Shown piece by piece: positions 1 through 8,520 of a stretch of DNA of 64,000 nucleotides. The stretch covers positions 1 to 64,000 of IMG/VR virus record IMGVR_UViG_3300035703_000059, one strand, 5' to 3'. The position numbers and the translations under genes were made by a program. Position 1 is the first letter of the stretch. Every line of letters starts with the position of its first letter. Source of the DNA: a virus. The notes beneath the pieces were generated by a model. The model saw only the letters and a list, made by a program, of their open reading frames with translations, was not told the DNA's origin and did no database searches.

Positions 1-47
1 AGGAACTCGACAAGCCGGGGTACGAAAACCCCTTCAAGAAGGAGTAA
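1..47 (+). CDS. C-terminal end of an upstream gene (partial)
   Basis: The first bases read in frame as a short charged tail (ending PGYENPFKKE) followed by TAA at 45-47. The next gene starts four bases later and its ribosome site lies within these last codons, so the two are probably one operon. Nothing can be said about function. The gene continues outside the window, where packaging genes could lie. Confidence 0.6.
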   Translation, partial: ELDKPGYENPFKKE

Positions 48-50
48 CCG

Positions 51-2447
51 ATGACGGGTCAGCAGAAAACCGTCTCGCCGGAGGCGCAAGACATTCTCGA
101 CCGCCTCCGCGAGCATTACCGGCAGCAAGGAAAAGCCGCCGCTGCCGCAAACTACAACCGGCACCTCAAGTCGTTCTTCTCATGGGCCGAGGGGCAGGGG
201 TACTCGGTCAAGACCCTGCCGCCCGACTCCGTCGAGACTTTCCTCGCGGCCAGCGGCCAGAAGGAGACGACGGCCTACGTCATGCGGACGCAGATCAAGA
301 GCGCGCTCCGTGAGGCCCACGCGGCTCTCGGCGTCGACTTCGCCCATCTGGAGTACCAGACCGGCAAGCCCCGCGCGGTCCGCCAAGTTCAAAAACAGCG
401 CGAGAAAGAGAAGCGCGCCGAGAAGCGCGCCGCCGCCCTCGACGGCCAACAGCCCACCTTCCTGTTCGACCCGCACGCCCACAACCCCGTCCCCCACTAC
501 GCAGAGGAACCTTCGATGCCCCACGACGTCACCCAGCCGGAACCCCCGGCACCCGCCCCCGCGACCCCGTACCCCACCGGGGCATCGGCCGGCGGGGCTG
601 CGGGACAGCCAATCGTCATTCAGATGCAACAGCCGCGTCCGGTCGCCCCTGCGGCCGTCACCAAGGGTCCGACGGCGACCGCGCAGTCGGCCCAGCGGGG
701 CATCGTCATCAACAACCACACGTTCACCGGCCCCTACGTCAAAATCAGCCGGATTGCCGATGGTTCTGAGCCGTTCGTCGCTCCCGGCACGGAGACGTTC
801 GTGACCACGCTGCCGGCCTCGCAGCTTGTGCCGCACGGCGACCTTGGGGCGTTCCTCCAGCAGTTCATCGTGCCGGGGCTGCGGCTCGCCTCGACGACCG
901 CACAGGTTCAGTTCGTATTCCACGAACTCAACGACCGCCGTCAGCCGACCGGCCGGCGCGACGAACTCGTCGTCTCGGTGCCGATGGGCGGTTCGATGTT
1001 CGGCGGCCAACCGGCCAGCGCCCCGGCGCCTTCGATGCCGTTCGGCGGCTCGCTCCACGGGATGCCGGCCCCGGCCCCGCAGTTCGACCCCGCGACGGCG
1101 TACCTGCTCAAGAAGCTCGACGAGGAGTCCGAGGGCGCGAAGCGCCGGGCCGACGACCTCGCCGTCGAACTCAAGAAGGCGCAGGACGCGCAGACGCAGT
1201 TCCTCCTCATGCAGCAGATGCAGCGGGAGAACGACCTGCGGCGCGACTTGGAGGAGCGCAAGATTCGCGAGATGGAGCGCGCCCAGCAGACCGCCCTCGC
1301 GGCTTCGATGCCGCCCCCGATGCCGACCATCCTGCCGCCGGAGCCTAAGTCCGACGGGACTGCGGAACTCGTCCGCGCGCTGACCGAGTCGAACGCGCGG
1401 GTCTTTGAGGTCATGCTCGCCCGCACGAATCAGCCGGCGCCGGTCGCGCCGCAGCAGAAGGACGCCGCCGAGTGGGTGCTGCCGCTGATTTCGCAGATGC
1501 AGCAGCAGGCGATGGCCCAGCAGCAGGCGAACCAGCAGATGCTCGTTCAAATCATGCAGGGCAATCAGCAGTTCATGCAGGCGCTCGTCACGCGTGAATC
1601 GCCGGAGGTCAAACTCCTCCGTGACGAGTTGCGGGAGGTGAGGGCTGCGGCCAACGCCCCAAAAGGGGATGACATCGAGGAGTTCGCCGAGAAGTTCCAG
1701 AAGCTCAAGGTCGTCGGCGAACTGATGGGTGGCGGCGGCGGAGCCGCGACCACGGGCCTCATCGATAGCCTCGTCGCCAACGCGGACACCATCGGCGCTG
1801 GCGTCGCGAAGATTATCGCTGCCGCGAAGCCGACCCCGCGTCTGCCGATGCGCGCGCCGACGCCGATGGCCGGGGCGCCCATCCAGACCCAGCAGGCGCT
1901 CCCGCCCGGCCAGCCGCAGCAGCAGGCCGCGCCGCCGCCGAAGCCGGAGGTCGCCATCGCGCATCTGGCTGCCGCGTCCGAGGCCGCGCTCGCGGGCGAC
2001 CAAGAGCAGAAGGTCATCGACGAGGTCGTGTCGATGGTGCAGTCGCTCATGGGGCTGCCGCACCCGTTCCCGACCATCGGCCGCAAGGTGCTGGAGGCGC
2101 TGAAGCAGGTGAAAGACCACGATGACCTGTTCTCGGTCGCCAAGCATCTGTGGGTCGCCACCGGGCAGGAAATCGATAAGAAGGCGGCGCGGGCTATCGC
2201 CGACGTGTTCTACAAGTGGTTCCCGCTCGTCCACCAGAGCCTCTTCGGCGAGATGCGCTACCTCGACGGGCAGAGCGAGGAGATGTTCGCGGCCATCATG
2301 GCGGCGGGCGTCCCCCAGCCGGCAGAGGAGCCGGAGTCGGATGAGGAGTCCGGCGAGGACGGCGAGGACGACGGCGAGGAGTCGGAGGACGACGGCGCCA
2401 TCGATACTGCGGCTGTCGATGACAACGCCAAGACCATCGGTGGATAG
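51..2447 (+). CDS. Large Gln/Ala-rich protein with recombinase-like core-binding domain
   Basis: 798 aa; the ribosome site AAGGAG sits just before the ATG. Residues about 8-95 look like the SAM-like core-binding domain of tyrosine recombinases (short helices, a central W, conserved spacing), but no catalytic Arg/His/Tyr domain follows. A Pro/Ala linker leads to a compact mixed domain (about 215-330), then a charged coiled coil (about 345-425), a Gln-rich stretch (about 470-520), an Ala/Pro linker, a helical domain (about 640-750) and an acidic Glu/Asp tail. A strong terminator follows. I do not recognise the family. A DNA-binding scaffold or packaging accessory is possible but is inference. 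A reverse-strand frame of equal length is a shadow. Confidence 0.8.
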   Translation: MTGQQKTVSPEAQDILDRLREHYRQQGKAAAAANYNRHLKSFFSWAEGQGYSVKTLPPDSVETFLAASGQKETTAYVMRTQIKSALREAHAALGVDFAHLEYQTGKPRAVRQVQKQREKEKRAEKRAAALDGQQPTFLFDPHAHNPVPHYAEEPSMPHDVTQPEPPAPAPATPYPTGASAGGAAGQPIVIQMQQPRPVAPAAVTKGPTATAQSAQRGIVINNHTFTGPYVKISRIADGSEPFVAPGTETFVTTLPASQLVPHGDLGAFLQQFIVPGLRLASTTAQVQFVFHELNDRRQPTGRRDELVVSVPMGGSMFGGQPASAPAPSMPFGGSLHGMPAPAPQFDPATAYLLKKLDEESEGAKRRADDLAVELKKAQDAQTQFLLMQQMQRENDLRRDLEERKIREMERAQQTALAASMPPPMPTILPPEPKSDGTAELVRALTESNARVFEVMLARTNQPAPVAPQQKDAAEWVLPLISQMQQQAMAQQQANQQMLVQIMQGNQQFMQALVTRESPEVKLLRDELREVRAAANAPKGDDIEEFAEKFQKLKVVGELMGGGGGAATTGLIDSLVANADTIGAGVAKIIAAAKPTPRLPMRAPTPMAGAPIQTQQALPPGQPQQQAAPPPKPEVAIAHLAAASEAALAGDQEQKVIDEVVSMVQSLMGLPHPFPTIGRKVLEALKQVKDHDDLFSVAKHLWVATGQEIDKKAARAIADVFYKWFPLVHQSLFGEMRYLDGQSEEMFAAIMAAGVPQPAEEPESDEESGEDGEDDGEESEDDGAIDTAAVDDNAKTIGG

Positions 2448-2473
2448 GTAGAGTAGGCGTAAGTGTCGGAACG

Positions 2474-2508
2474 CGGGGAGTCGGCCACGGTGCCGGCTCC
2501 CCGTTTTT
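2474..2508 (+). terminator. Rho-independent terminator
   Basis: A 12-pair stem (CGGGGAGTCGGC with GCCGGCTCCCCG, one G-T pair) with a 6-base loop is followed by TTTTT. It separates the first large gene from the endolysin gene, which has its own promoter-like TAGGCT at 2514. Confidence 0.85.
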
Positions 2509-2513
2509 CGTGG

Positions 2514-2526
2514 TAGGCTGCGCGCC
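2514..2526 (+). promoter_or_regulatory. Leaderless promoter of the endolysin gene
   Basis: TAGGCT (2514-2519) is a -10 hexamer of the TANNNT type placed exactly 7 bases before the ATG at 2527. No Shine-Dalgarno sequence lies between, and a terminator sits just upstream. This geometry puts the transcript start at or next to the ATG. Confidence 0.6.
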
Positions 2527-3246
2527 ATGCCGCTCCTTACCATCAAGCTGCAACGCGTTCCCAACGTCCTCGGCATCTATGGCAAGTCGAAGGACGAGTT
2601 CCCGCAGTCGGCGTCGTGGCTCCACCCGGACGCCGCTCGCGGGTTCGCGGCTCTGCAAGCCGGCCTCGGCCAGCGGGTGCGCGTTTCTGACGTGTTTCGG
2701 ACCGCTGAGCAGTCGCTCGCGGCGCGCGCCATGAAGTCCGGCGTTCAGCCGCCGGGGTTCTCGCTCCACAACTACGGCATCGCCATCGACATCCACACCG
2801 ACGCCATGCTCGCGGCGCTCAAGCTGGACAAGCCGGCCCTCGACAAGCGGTTCACCGAACACGGGTGGTTCTGCCACCGCAAGGACGGCAAGCGCGGCAT
2901 GGAGGATTGGCACTTCAACTTTCTCGGTGTCGGCGACGAAGCCGCGCCGTTCCTCGCGGCGAGCGCGAAGTCGTCGAACACGTCGGCCGCCGGGGATGCG
3001 AAAATCCGCGCGATTCACGGCGACGACTTGACGCTGACCCCTGCGGAGGCGCAGGAAGCGCTGAAAAAGCTGCGGATGTACCACGGCGACCTCGACGGCA
3101 AGTTCGGTCCCCGGTCGCAGCAGGCGCTCATGGTGTTCCAGCGGGCGTGGAAGCTCGTTGACTCCGGCGTGCTGGACGCCAAGACTGAGCGAACACTCGC
3201 CTACGTCACCGCGAATCGCGTCGAACTCGACCCGGCGTCGGTCTAA
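2527..3246 (+). CDS. Endolysin: M15-type peptidoglycan peptidase with peptidoglycan-binding domain
   Basis: 239 aa. The N-terminal two thirds match zinc peptidases of the M15 (VanY/L-Ala-D-Glu peptidase) type: the zinc motif shows as H81 and D88 in FSLHNYGIAIDIH, with the second His in MEDWHF (H129) and a candidate catalytic Glu just before it. Residues about 159-239 form a PG_binding_1 type repeat (LTPAEAQEALKKL, DLDGKFGPRSQQALMVFQ). There is no signal peptide, so it needs a holin or acts from the virion. It follows a terminator, has no Shine-Dalgarno, and appears leaderless. It should cut peptide cross-links during lysis or entry. The family call is secure; exact bond specificity is not. 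Confidence 0.88.
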   Translation: MPLLTIKLQRVPNVLGIYGKSKDEFPQSASWLHPDAARGFAALQAGLGQRVRVSDVFRTAEQSLAARAMKSGVQPPGFSLHNYGIAIDIHTDAMLAALKLDKPALDKRFTEHGWFCHRKDGKRGMEDWHFNFLGVGDEAAPFLAASAKSSNTSAAGDAKIRAIHGDDLTLTPAEAQEALKKLRMYHGDLDGKFGPRSQQALMVFQRAWKLVDSGVLDAKTERTLAYVTANRVELDPASV

Positions 3247-3255
3247 GGGGCATCG

Positions 3256-4023
3256 ATGGCGTCCCAGCTTCTCGTCAACGTGCTGCCGGTCGTGAACCTC
3301 GCGGGGGGCGCGTCCGTCACGCTCGCCCACGGGCTGCGGTCCGGCGACCAGCCGGTAACGCCGACGCAGGTGCTTTGCGACCGGGCCTCGCCTCTCGTCG
3401 TGAGCGCCGCCACCGACATCAGCATCACGGTCACGAATCCGACGGCCTCGCCGCTCACGGCGAACTTCCGCTGCGAGTACGACCACTCGATTCACGCGGT
3501 CGGGGCGACGCCGACGAAGTGGGGCGGGGTGCCGTTCACGGCGGCCGGTGTCGCGGTCTACGGGCAGTTTTTTAGCGACCTCGACCAAGTGATTTCCAAC
3601 GGGACCGGCATCACGCTGATGTCTTTCGAGAACACGTCGAGCGCGAACGGGGTGTCGGTCGTCGACCCCGGCGCCGGTCCGACGCAACTCACCGTGGCTG
3701 CGGCGGGCGTCTACTGCTTCACCCTGTCGCCGCAGCTTCTCAAGACGGCGGGCGGGGGGTCGGGAAAGGTCGCGTTTTGGGCGCGGAAGAACGGCATCGA
3801 TTTGCCGGATTCCGCGTCGGTCGTCGCGCTCACGAACAACCAAGAGAACTTGACGTTCATCGAACTGGTCGTTCCGATGAACGCTGGCGACAATGTCGAA
3901 TGGGCGTGCAACGCGGACGTCGCGAACTGCCGGCTTGAGCACTTCCCCGCGTCTGTCGCGCCCGCGCTTGTGCGTCCTGCCGTCCCCAGCATCATCGCCG
4001 GGGTCAAACTCATCGGAACATAG
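3256..4023 (+). CDS. Virion fibre or decoration protein (shared N-terminal domain, C1q/TNF-like C-terminus)
   Basis: 255 aa, start ATG in GGGGCATCGATGG. Residues 5-90 are clearly homologous to the first 90 residues of the collagen-like protein at 8521 (shared pattern LV-V-VV-LA--AS-TL-H-L-SG, DRA-P-VV, TANFR). The C-terminal 160 residues look like a compact beta sandwich of the C1q/TNF kind (GVYCFTLSPQLL, GSGKVAFWARKNG, NAGDNVEWACNA), common at fibre tips. I infer that the N-terminal domain docks on the virion and the C-terminal domain is the exposed head. It follows the endolysin gene closely and probably shares its transcript. Confidence 0.65.
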   Translation: MASQLLVNVLPVVNLAGGASVTLAHGLRSGDQPVTPTQVLCDRASPLVVSAATDISITVTNPTASPLTANFRCEYDHSIHAVGATPTKWGGVPFTAAGVAVYGQFFSDLDQVISNGTGITLMSFENTSSANGVSVVDPGAGPTQLTVAAAGVYCFTLSPQLLKTAGGGSGKVAFWARKNGIDLPDSASVVALTNNQENLTFIELVVPMNAGDNVEWACNADVANCRLEHFPASVAPALVRPAVPSIIAGVKLIGT

Positions 4024-4043
4024 CCCATCGAAGGAGTCCGCTC

Positions 4044-4430
4044 ATGCCGTTCACGATCATCGAGGAACGCCCCTGCCCGCGCCCGACGCTCGACGTCGCG
4101 CTGAACCTGCGAAACCGGAAGAAGGCCATCGACGTCGCGATGTACGGTCCCGCGAACCCGCGACTGCCGAACGACGGCTACTGGAAGAAGCTCGCGGGCG
4201 TGTGGGGAATCTCGCCGGGCGAGGCGCGGACCATGCGCTGCGGGAACTGCGCGGCCTTTGACATCAAGCGGGAGACGCTGGACTGCATCCGCAAGGGCAT
4301 CGGGCGCGACGGCATCGACCCGCAGGACACCGTGGTCGCGGCCGAACTCGGCTACTGCCGGATGTTCGCCTTCAAGTGCGCGGCGTCGCGGACGTGCAGC
4401 GCATGGGTCGTCGGCGGCCCCATTCGTTGA
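4044..4430 (+). CDS. Cys-rich small protein (CxNCAxF type)
   Basis: 128 aa with ribosome site AAGGAG. The last 65 residues hold six Cys: RCGNCAAF, LDC, GYCRMF, KCAAS and RTCSAW. The spacing suggests a bound metal or Fe-S centre or disulphides. The protein at 18517 has the same CxNCAxF-C-GxCxxW layout, so this element encodes two versions. Neighbours are virion-type genes. Function not known. Confidence 0.65.
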   Translation: MPFTIIEERPCPRPTLDVALNLRNRKKAIDVAMYGPANPRLPNDGYWKKLAGVWGISPGEARTMRCGNCAAFDIKRETLDCIRKGIGRDGIDPQDTVVAAELGYCRMFAFKCAASRTCSAWVVGGPIR

Positions 4431-4438
4431 GGTGGCGC

Positions 4439-4912
4439 ATGGCCCATCGATGCACGAACGGCCGGACCGACCCCGCGCTGTGGGAGCGCGCCAAGCGGGA
4501 CGCTGTAAAGCGTCTCGGTGGGCGCCATTCGGCGCGCGCGATGCAGCTTGCGGGCAAGCTGTACCGCGAGCGCGGGGGCGGGTACTGCGGTGCGCGGACC
4601 AAGGCGCAGCGGAAGCTGTCGAAGTGGACGCGCGAGGATTGGCGGACCTACACGGGCGAGAAGGCGTGTCGGGGCGCGAAGTGCGACCGATACCTGCCGG
4701 CGGCGGCATGGGAGCGCCTGTCGCCGCAGGAGGCGGCGGCGACGCGGTCGCGCAAGCTGAAAGCGCGGCGGCAGTATGTCCCGAACGCCCCGGCGGCGCG
4801 AGCGGCGGGGAGGCGAGCGCGCGGGGTCGGGGCGCTGCCTTCGATGGATTGGCGCAGCGTTGCGGTGTCGGCGCTTGCGGGGATGGCGCTCATCGCTTTC
4901 GCGCGCCGGTAA
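4439..4912 (+). CDS. Basic protein with C-terminal membrane anchor
   Basis: 157 aa; the start follows GAGGTGG. The body is very Arg/Lys/Ala-rich with Cys in GYCGAR and ACRGAKCDRY. The last 20 residues (DWRSVAVSALAGMALIAFARR) are one hydrophobic span followed by two Arg. The KWTREDWRTYTGEKA segment recalls small basic proteins of unknown function in large viruses (DUF5872-like), but this is from memory and weak. It is the first of the series of single-span proteins in the + block. Confidence 0.6.
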   Translation: MAHRCTNGRTDPALWERAKRDAVKRLGGRHSARAMQLAGKLYRERGGGYCGARTKAQRKLSKWTREDWRTYTGEKACRGAKCDRYLPAAAWERLSPQEAAATRSRKLKARRQYVPNAPAARAAGRRARGVGALPSMDWRSVAVSALAGMALIAFARR

Positions 4913-4953
4913 TCGCGCGTCAAGGTGATCGGGTCGTGGTATGAGGTCCGGTC

Positions 4954-5712
4954 ATGGCAGTTACCGTCACCCGGCTCGATGGACAGAATGTCGGACTTCG
5001 TCTGCTGGGGCAGGTCAGCGTCAACGCGTTGTCGTTGAATCTGACGACCGGAGACGTGTCGAGTGCGTTCTTCAACGCCGAGGACTGCCGGATTCTCAAG
5101 CAGTTCGCGCTGTCGTTGTTCCAAATCGTCCCCGTCTCCGCGAGGTCGGCGGCATCGATTGGCCTTCTGGCGCGCCTGTGCGCTGTCTCGCCGGCTGACG
5201 CCTCGACGCTCACGCTGACGTCGTCGGTGTCACAGGGCGTGGCGACGCTCGTCGCGTCGGTCACGGCGTCGCCGGCCTCGCTTCTGCTCACCATCCCGTT
5301 CTCGCCGTCGGGCGGGCTTGTCCCCGGCATGGTGACGTCGAACGCGCAAGGCGGCGGGACCAGCGGGAACTCGTACATCGTGCTGCCCTACGAGGGTCCG
5401 CTCGACGTGGGAGATGCGGTGGTGCGGTCGCCGACGACGGGACGCGTGCGTCGGGCGGACCCGTGGGTAGAGACATTGATGCCGGCCATCGGAATCGCGG
5501 TGGATTGGGAGGGCGGAGACGTGAAGGTGCAGCTTGACGGGATCGTCGGTGGCCTCTACGCCGCGACGGCGCAGCCGCTCTTGTTCGTGGGAGAAAATGG
5601 CCGTCTGGTGCCTATCGCCGACGTCATTCCACGGGTGCAAATGATGGGGTACTGGCTGGACTCCAGCCGGTTCAAGTTGAACATCGACCCGCGAGCCTTC
5701 ATCCGAGCGTGA
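4954..5712 (+). CDS. Beta-rich structural candidate
   Basis: 252 aa, Ser/Thr/Val/Ala-rich, almost no Cys, no membrane span. The central part (GPLDVGDAVVRSPTTGRVRR, then WEGGDVKVQLDG) resembles small beta-barrel capsid-associated proteins, but I cannot name a family. A TATGAG sequence 8 bases before the ATG may be a weak leaderless -10, or GAGG may serve as the ribosome site. It ends a gene group; the next gene has its own promoter. Confidence 0.55.
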   Translation: MAVTVTRLDGQNVGLRLLGQVSVNALSLNLTTGDVSSAFFNAEDCRILKQFALSLFQIVPVSARSAASIGLLARLCAVSPADASTLTLTSSVSQGVATLVASVTASPASLLLTIPFSPSGGLVPGMVTSNAQGGGTSGNSYIVLPYEGPLDVGDAVVRSPTTGRVRRADPWVETLMPAIGIAVDWEGGDVKVQLDGIVGGLYAATAQPLLFVGENGRLVPIADVIPRVQMMGYWLDSSRFKLNIDPRAFIRA

Positions 5713-5733
5713 GTGCTGGAACCGGGTCGCACG

Positions 5734-5762
5734 TTGGTAAATTCGCGACAGTCATGTAGAGT
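5734..5762 (+). promoter_or_regulatory. Promoter for the 5826 gene
   Basis: TTGGTA (5734-5739), a 17-base spacer and TAGAGT (5757-5762) form a sigma70-like promoter in a 113-base gap, about 60 bases before the ATG at 5826. The same TAGAGTCC string recurs at 8509 as a leaderless promoter. Confidence 0.45.
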
Positions 5763-5825
5763 CCTTCTCGTCTTGGGAGTTCGTCCGCGCCTCAAGACGC
5801 AGCAGGGACTCTGAGGTGCGGAATC

Positions 5826-6263
5826 ATGAGTGAACACAACAAGCCCAAGCGTCAGTATCGCCGTCGTCAGAAGTCTCCCGTCGTGTCCGCGACGGAATCG
5901 TCCGCGTCGATGGAGTCGGCTTCGGTCGCGTCGGAGCCGGCCCCTTCGATTCCCTCTCCGACGCCCCCGCGATTGACGAGCGTCGAGATTTTCCATCTCC
6001 GCCTCGCCGAAACCGAGATTCGCGCTGCGCTTGCCGAGAAGGAAGCGGCGCGACTGCGTCGTCTCTACTTCCTCGCGCTCATCGACCCTAAGGGGACGGT
6101 GCTGGCCGAGGAAAAGAACTTGGGGCAAAAGGAACGAGCGCTTCGTGAGGCGCAGGCGAAGTTCGCGGCGCTGCGAGAGCGCGTCGGCAAGCGTTTGAAC
6201 TTGGATATGAGCAAGGCCGGAATCGATGTCGAAACCGGCGAGGTGATGGTGCCGTCCGCGTAA
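5826..6263 (+). CDS. Coiled-coil protein with basic N-terminus
   Basis: 145 aa. Residues 6-16 are basic (KPKRQYRRRQK), 17-50 are a Ser/Pro-rich linker, and 50-125 are a charged helix rich in Ala/Glu/Arg, probably a coiled coil. It precedes the long stalk gene. Function unknown; it may bind nucleic acid through the basic start and oligomerise through the helix. Confidence 0.6.
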   Translation: MSEHNKPKRQYRRRQKSPVVSATESSASMESASVASEPAPSIPSPTPPRLTSVEIFHLRLAETEIRAALAEKEAARLRRLYFLALIDPKGTVLAEEKNLGQKERALREAQAKFAALRERVGKRLNLDMSKAGIDVETGEVMVPSA

Positions 6264-6325
6264 ACCATTCGGCGGATTGGCCGCCGATAATGCCCATCTG
6301 GTGATGGGCGCACAGGAGCAAGACG

Positions 6326-8377
6326 ATGGCTAACGTGAGGAAGTTTCTCTTTTTCGACCCGGCGACGGGTCAGTATCGGGAGCAGACCGCGACCGATACC
6401 ATTCAGATCGCGAACGGCGTTGACGCGCTGGACGCGGTGAACAAGAGCCAGCTTGACGCCGTTGCGGCGGCGGCGGATGCGGCTGTCGAGGCCGAGGAAG
6501 CCCGCGCTCTCGCAGCCGAGGCGGCTCTCCAGAGCGCCATCGATGGCGTGGCGGCCGACCTGTCGGACGAGGTTGATCGCGCGACTGCGGCCGAGCAGGC
6601 CATCGCGGCTGACCTTGCGACCGAGGTTTCGGATCGCGAGGCGGCGATCACGGCTCTCGACGCGGAACTGTCGGCCGACATTCTGGCCGAGCAGACCCGC
6701 GCGCAGGCGGCCGAGGCTTCGCTTCAGTCGGCGCTGACGCAGGAGATCGCGGACCGCGTCGCTGGCGACCTCACCGAGAAGAACCGGGCCGAGGCTGCCG
6801 AGGCTTCGCTGCTGTCGGCGATCAACACCGAGGTCAGCGACCGTATCGCTGCGGTGAGCGCCGAGGCTTCGGCTCGCGCTGCGGCCGACGCGACCGAGCT
6901 GGCTCGCGCGCAGGCGGCGGAAGCCGACCTTCAGTCGCAGATCACCGCCGAGGTTGCGGCGCGTGAGGCCGCGATCACGTCGCTCAACAGCACCCTGTCG
7001 GCGGCCATCACCGCCGAGGAGACGGCCCGCATCGCTGCGGACGGCGTGCTCCAGAGCAACATCGATGATGAGGAGTCGGCTCGTATCGCTGCCGACGCGA
7101 CCCTCACGTCGGACCTCGCGGCCGAGGTTGCGCGTGCGACCGCCGCCGAGAGCGTGCTGACCGCCGACCTCGCGTCGGAGGTTGCGGCTCGCGAGGCCGC
7201 CGTCTCTGCCGAGGCGCTGGCTCGCCAGAACGCCGATGACGGCCTTGCCGCCGACATCGCGGCCGAGGAAGTGCGTGCGCTGGCCGCCGAGGGCGTCCTT
7301 CAGTCGAACATCGATGCCGAGGAAGCGGCGCGTATCGCGGCCGTTTCGGCCGAAGAGGCCGCTCGCATCGCTGGCGATGCCGCGACCCTCGCGTCGGCGA
7401 ACGCCTACGCCGATAGCCTCGTCGAAGGCATCTCGTTCAAGTCGTCCGTGCGCGTCGCGCTGCCGACTTCGTTCGATATGGGCGGCAGCACGATCAATAT
7501 GCCCGCCGACTACGCCAGCGTGGCGTCGGCCCTCGGTACTGAGGCCGGCGACCGCATCCTGCTGATCCAGCCGGAAGGTTCGGCTGGCGCCATGAACGCC
7601 GGTATCTACGTCGTGAACAGCGGCAACACCGCGCTCGTTCGCGCGCCGGATATGGCGGTTGGCTCTGACGCGTCGGGCGCCTACGTCTACGTCGAAGAGG
7701 GCGTGGTCGGAAGCACCATCCCGCACGCCAACCCCGGAACGTCGTTCGTTTGCGCCAACGTCAAGGGTGGCGACATCGTTGGCACCGACCCGCTCGATTT
7801 CGCGGTGTTCCAGCGCGTCGAGAACCTGACCTTCTCCAACGGGGTTCAGAAGATCGGCCTCGACGTTTCGGCCAAGGTCAAGACGAACGGCGCCATCGGC
7901 GCGGGCAGCAACGGGCTTGAGCTGCTGTTCGACACCACCCTGCTGAAGATCGATGGCAGCGGCAACGTCACCATCAACGACCCGCTCGCCGGTGGCCCGC
8001 TGAACATCGCGGACAGCCTGCACGGCCACAGCCACACCAGCGCGGTGCGGCCGTCGACCGCTGCCAACGAGGCGCACTTCGCCAAGTTCAACGGCGACAG
8101 CGCGACGTGGGACTCCTCGTCCTGCATGGCGTTCGTGGAATCGAAGGACGGCAGCGGCACCGCCGTCATCGTGTTCAGCGGCAAGGGCGAGCACTCGTCG
8201 CTCTCCACCGCGCTGTCGGCCTTCTCGGTCGGCGACACGGTGTACGTCGGCGGCGTTGCGGGCGAGTTCTCGGACTTCGCCAGCGTGCCGAGCGGCAAGT
8301 GGGCCATCCCGGTCGGCAAGAAGATGGCGTCGAACGCCCTCCTCGTCGACATCGGAACGGCGCTGCTGAAGGCGTAA
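6326..8377 (+). CDS. Long coiled-coil stalk/fibre protein
   Basis: 683 aa with ribosome site AGGAGCAAGACG. Residues 1-45 resemble phage fibre N-termini (FFDPATGQY, then VDALDAVNKSQLDAV). Residues about 45-360 are an uninterrupted repetitive helix built from variants of RA-AAE--LQS-I--E---R-AA, as in trimeric stalks. The C-terminal 300 residues switch to Gly/Ser/Thr/Asn-rich beta sequence, presumably a receptor-binding head. The head contains a GHSHTS segment like those that bind metal in fibre tips. A terminator follows. Binding partner unknown. Confidence 0.75.
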   Translation: MANVRKFLFFDPATGQYREQTATDTIQIANGVDALDAVNKSQLDAVAAAADAAVEAEEARALAAEAALQSAIDGVAADLSDEVDRATAAEQAIAADLATEVSDREAAITALDAELSADILAEQTRAQAAEASLQSALTQEIADRVAGDLTEKNRAEAAEASLLSAINTEVSDRIAAVSAEASARAAADATELARAQAAEADLQSQITAEVAAREAAITSLNSTLSAAITAEETARIAADGVLQSNIDDEESARIAADATLTSDLAAEVARATAAESVLTADLASEVAAREAAVSAEALARQNADDGLAADIAAEEVRALAAEGVLQSNIDAEEAARIAAVSAEEAARIAGDAATLASANAYADSLVEGISFKSSVRVALPTSFDMGGSTINMPADYASVASALGTEAGDRILLIQPEGSAGAMNAGIYVVNSGNTALVRAPDMAVGSDASGAYVYVEEGVVGSTIPHANPGTSFVCANVKGGDIVGTDPLDFAVFQRVENLTFSNGVQKIGLDVSAKVKTNGAIGAGSNGLELLFDTTLLKIDGSGNVTINDPLAGGPLNIADSLHGHSHTSAVRPSTAANEAHFAKFNGDSATWDSSSCMAFVESKDGSGTAVIVFSGKGEHSSLSTALSAFSVGDTVYVGGVAGEFSDFASVPSGKWAIPVGKKMASNALLVDIGTALLKA

Positions 8378-8428
8378 TGCGATAACCCGAAGCCCGACGG
8401 ACGCGGACCCGGCGGGCAGAGGGTGGGC

Positions 8429-8468
8429 GGGGGTCACACGGGACGCCGTGTGGCCCCCGTCCTCTTTT
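8429..8468 (+). terminator. Rho-independent terminator after the stalk gene
   Basis: A 12-pair stem (GGGGGTCACACG with CGTGTGGCCCCC) with a 6-base loop is followed by GTCCTCTTTT. It closes the 5826-8377 unit. Confidence 0.8.
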
Positions 8469-8508
8469 CTCCGCATCGATGACGTAGCCGGGGGGCGAGC
8501 GAGTAGGG

Positions 8509-8520
8509 TAGAGTCCGCGC
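8509..8520 (+). promoter_or_regulatory. Leaderless promoter of the collagen-like fibre gene
   Basis: TAGAGT (8509-8514) lies exactly 6 bases before the ATG at 8521 with only CCGCGC between, so no ribosome site is available. It follows a terminator by 40 bases. Confidence 0.6.

Noticed and set aside
180-2576. 798-residue open frame on the minus strand
   Set aside because: Shadow of the + gene in GC-rich DNA: Arg/Leu/Gly-rich, no domain, no ribosome site, and crosses the strong terminator at 2474.
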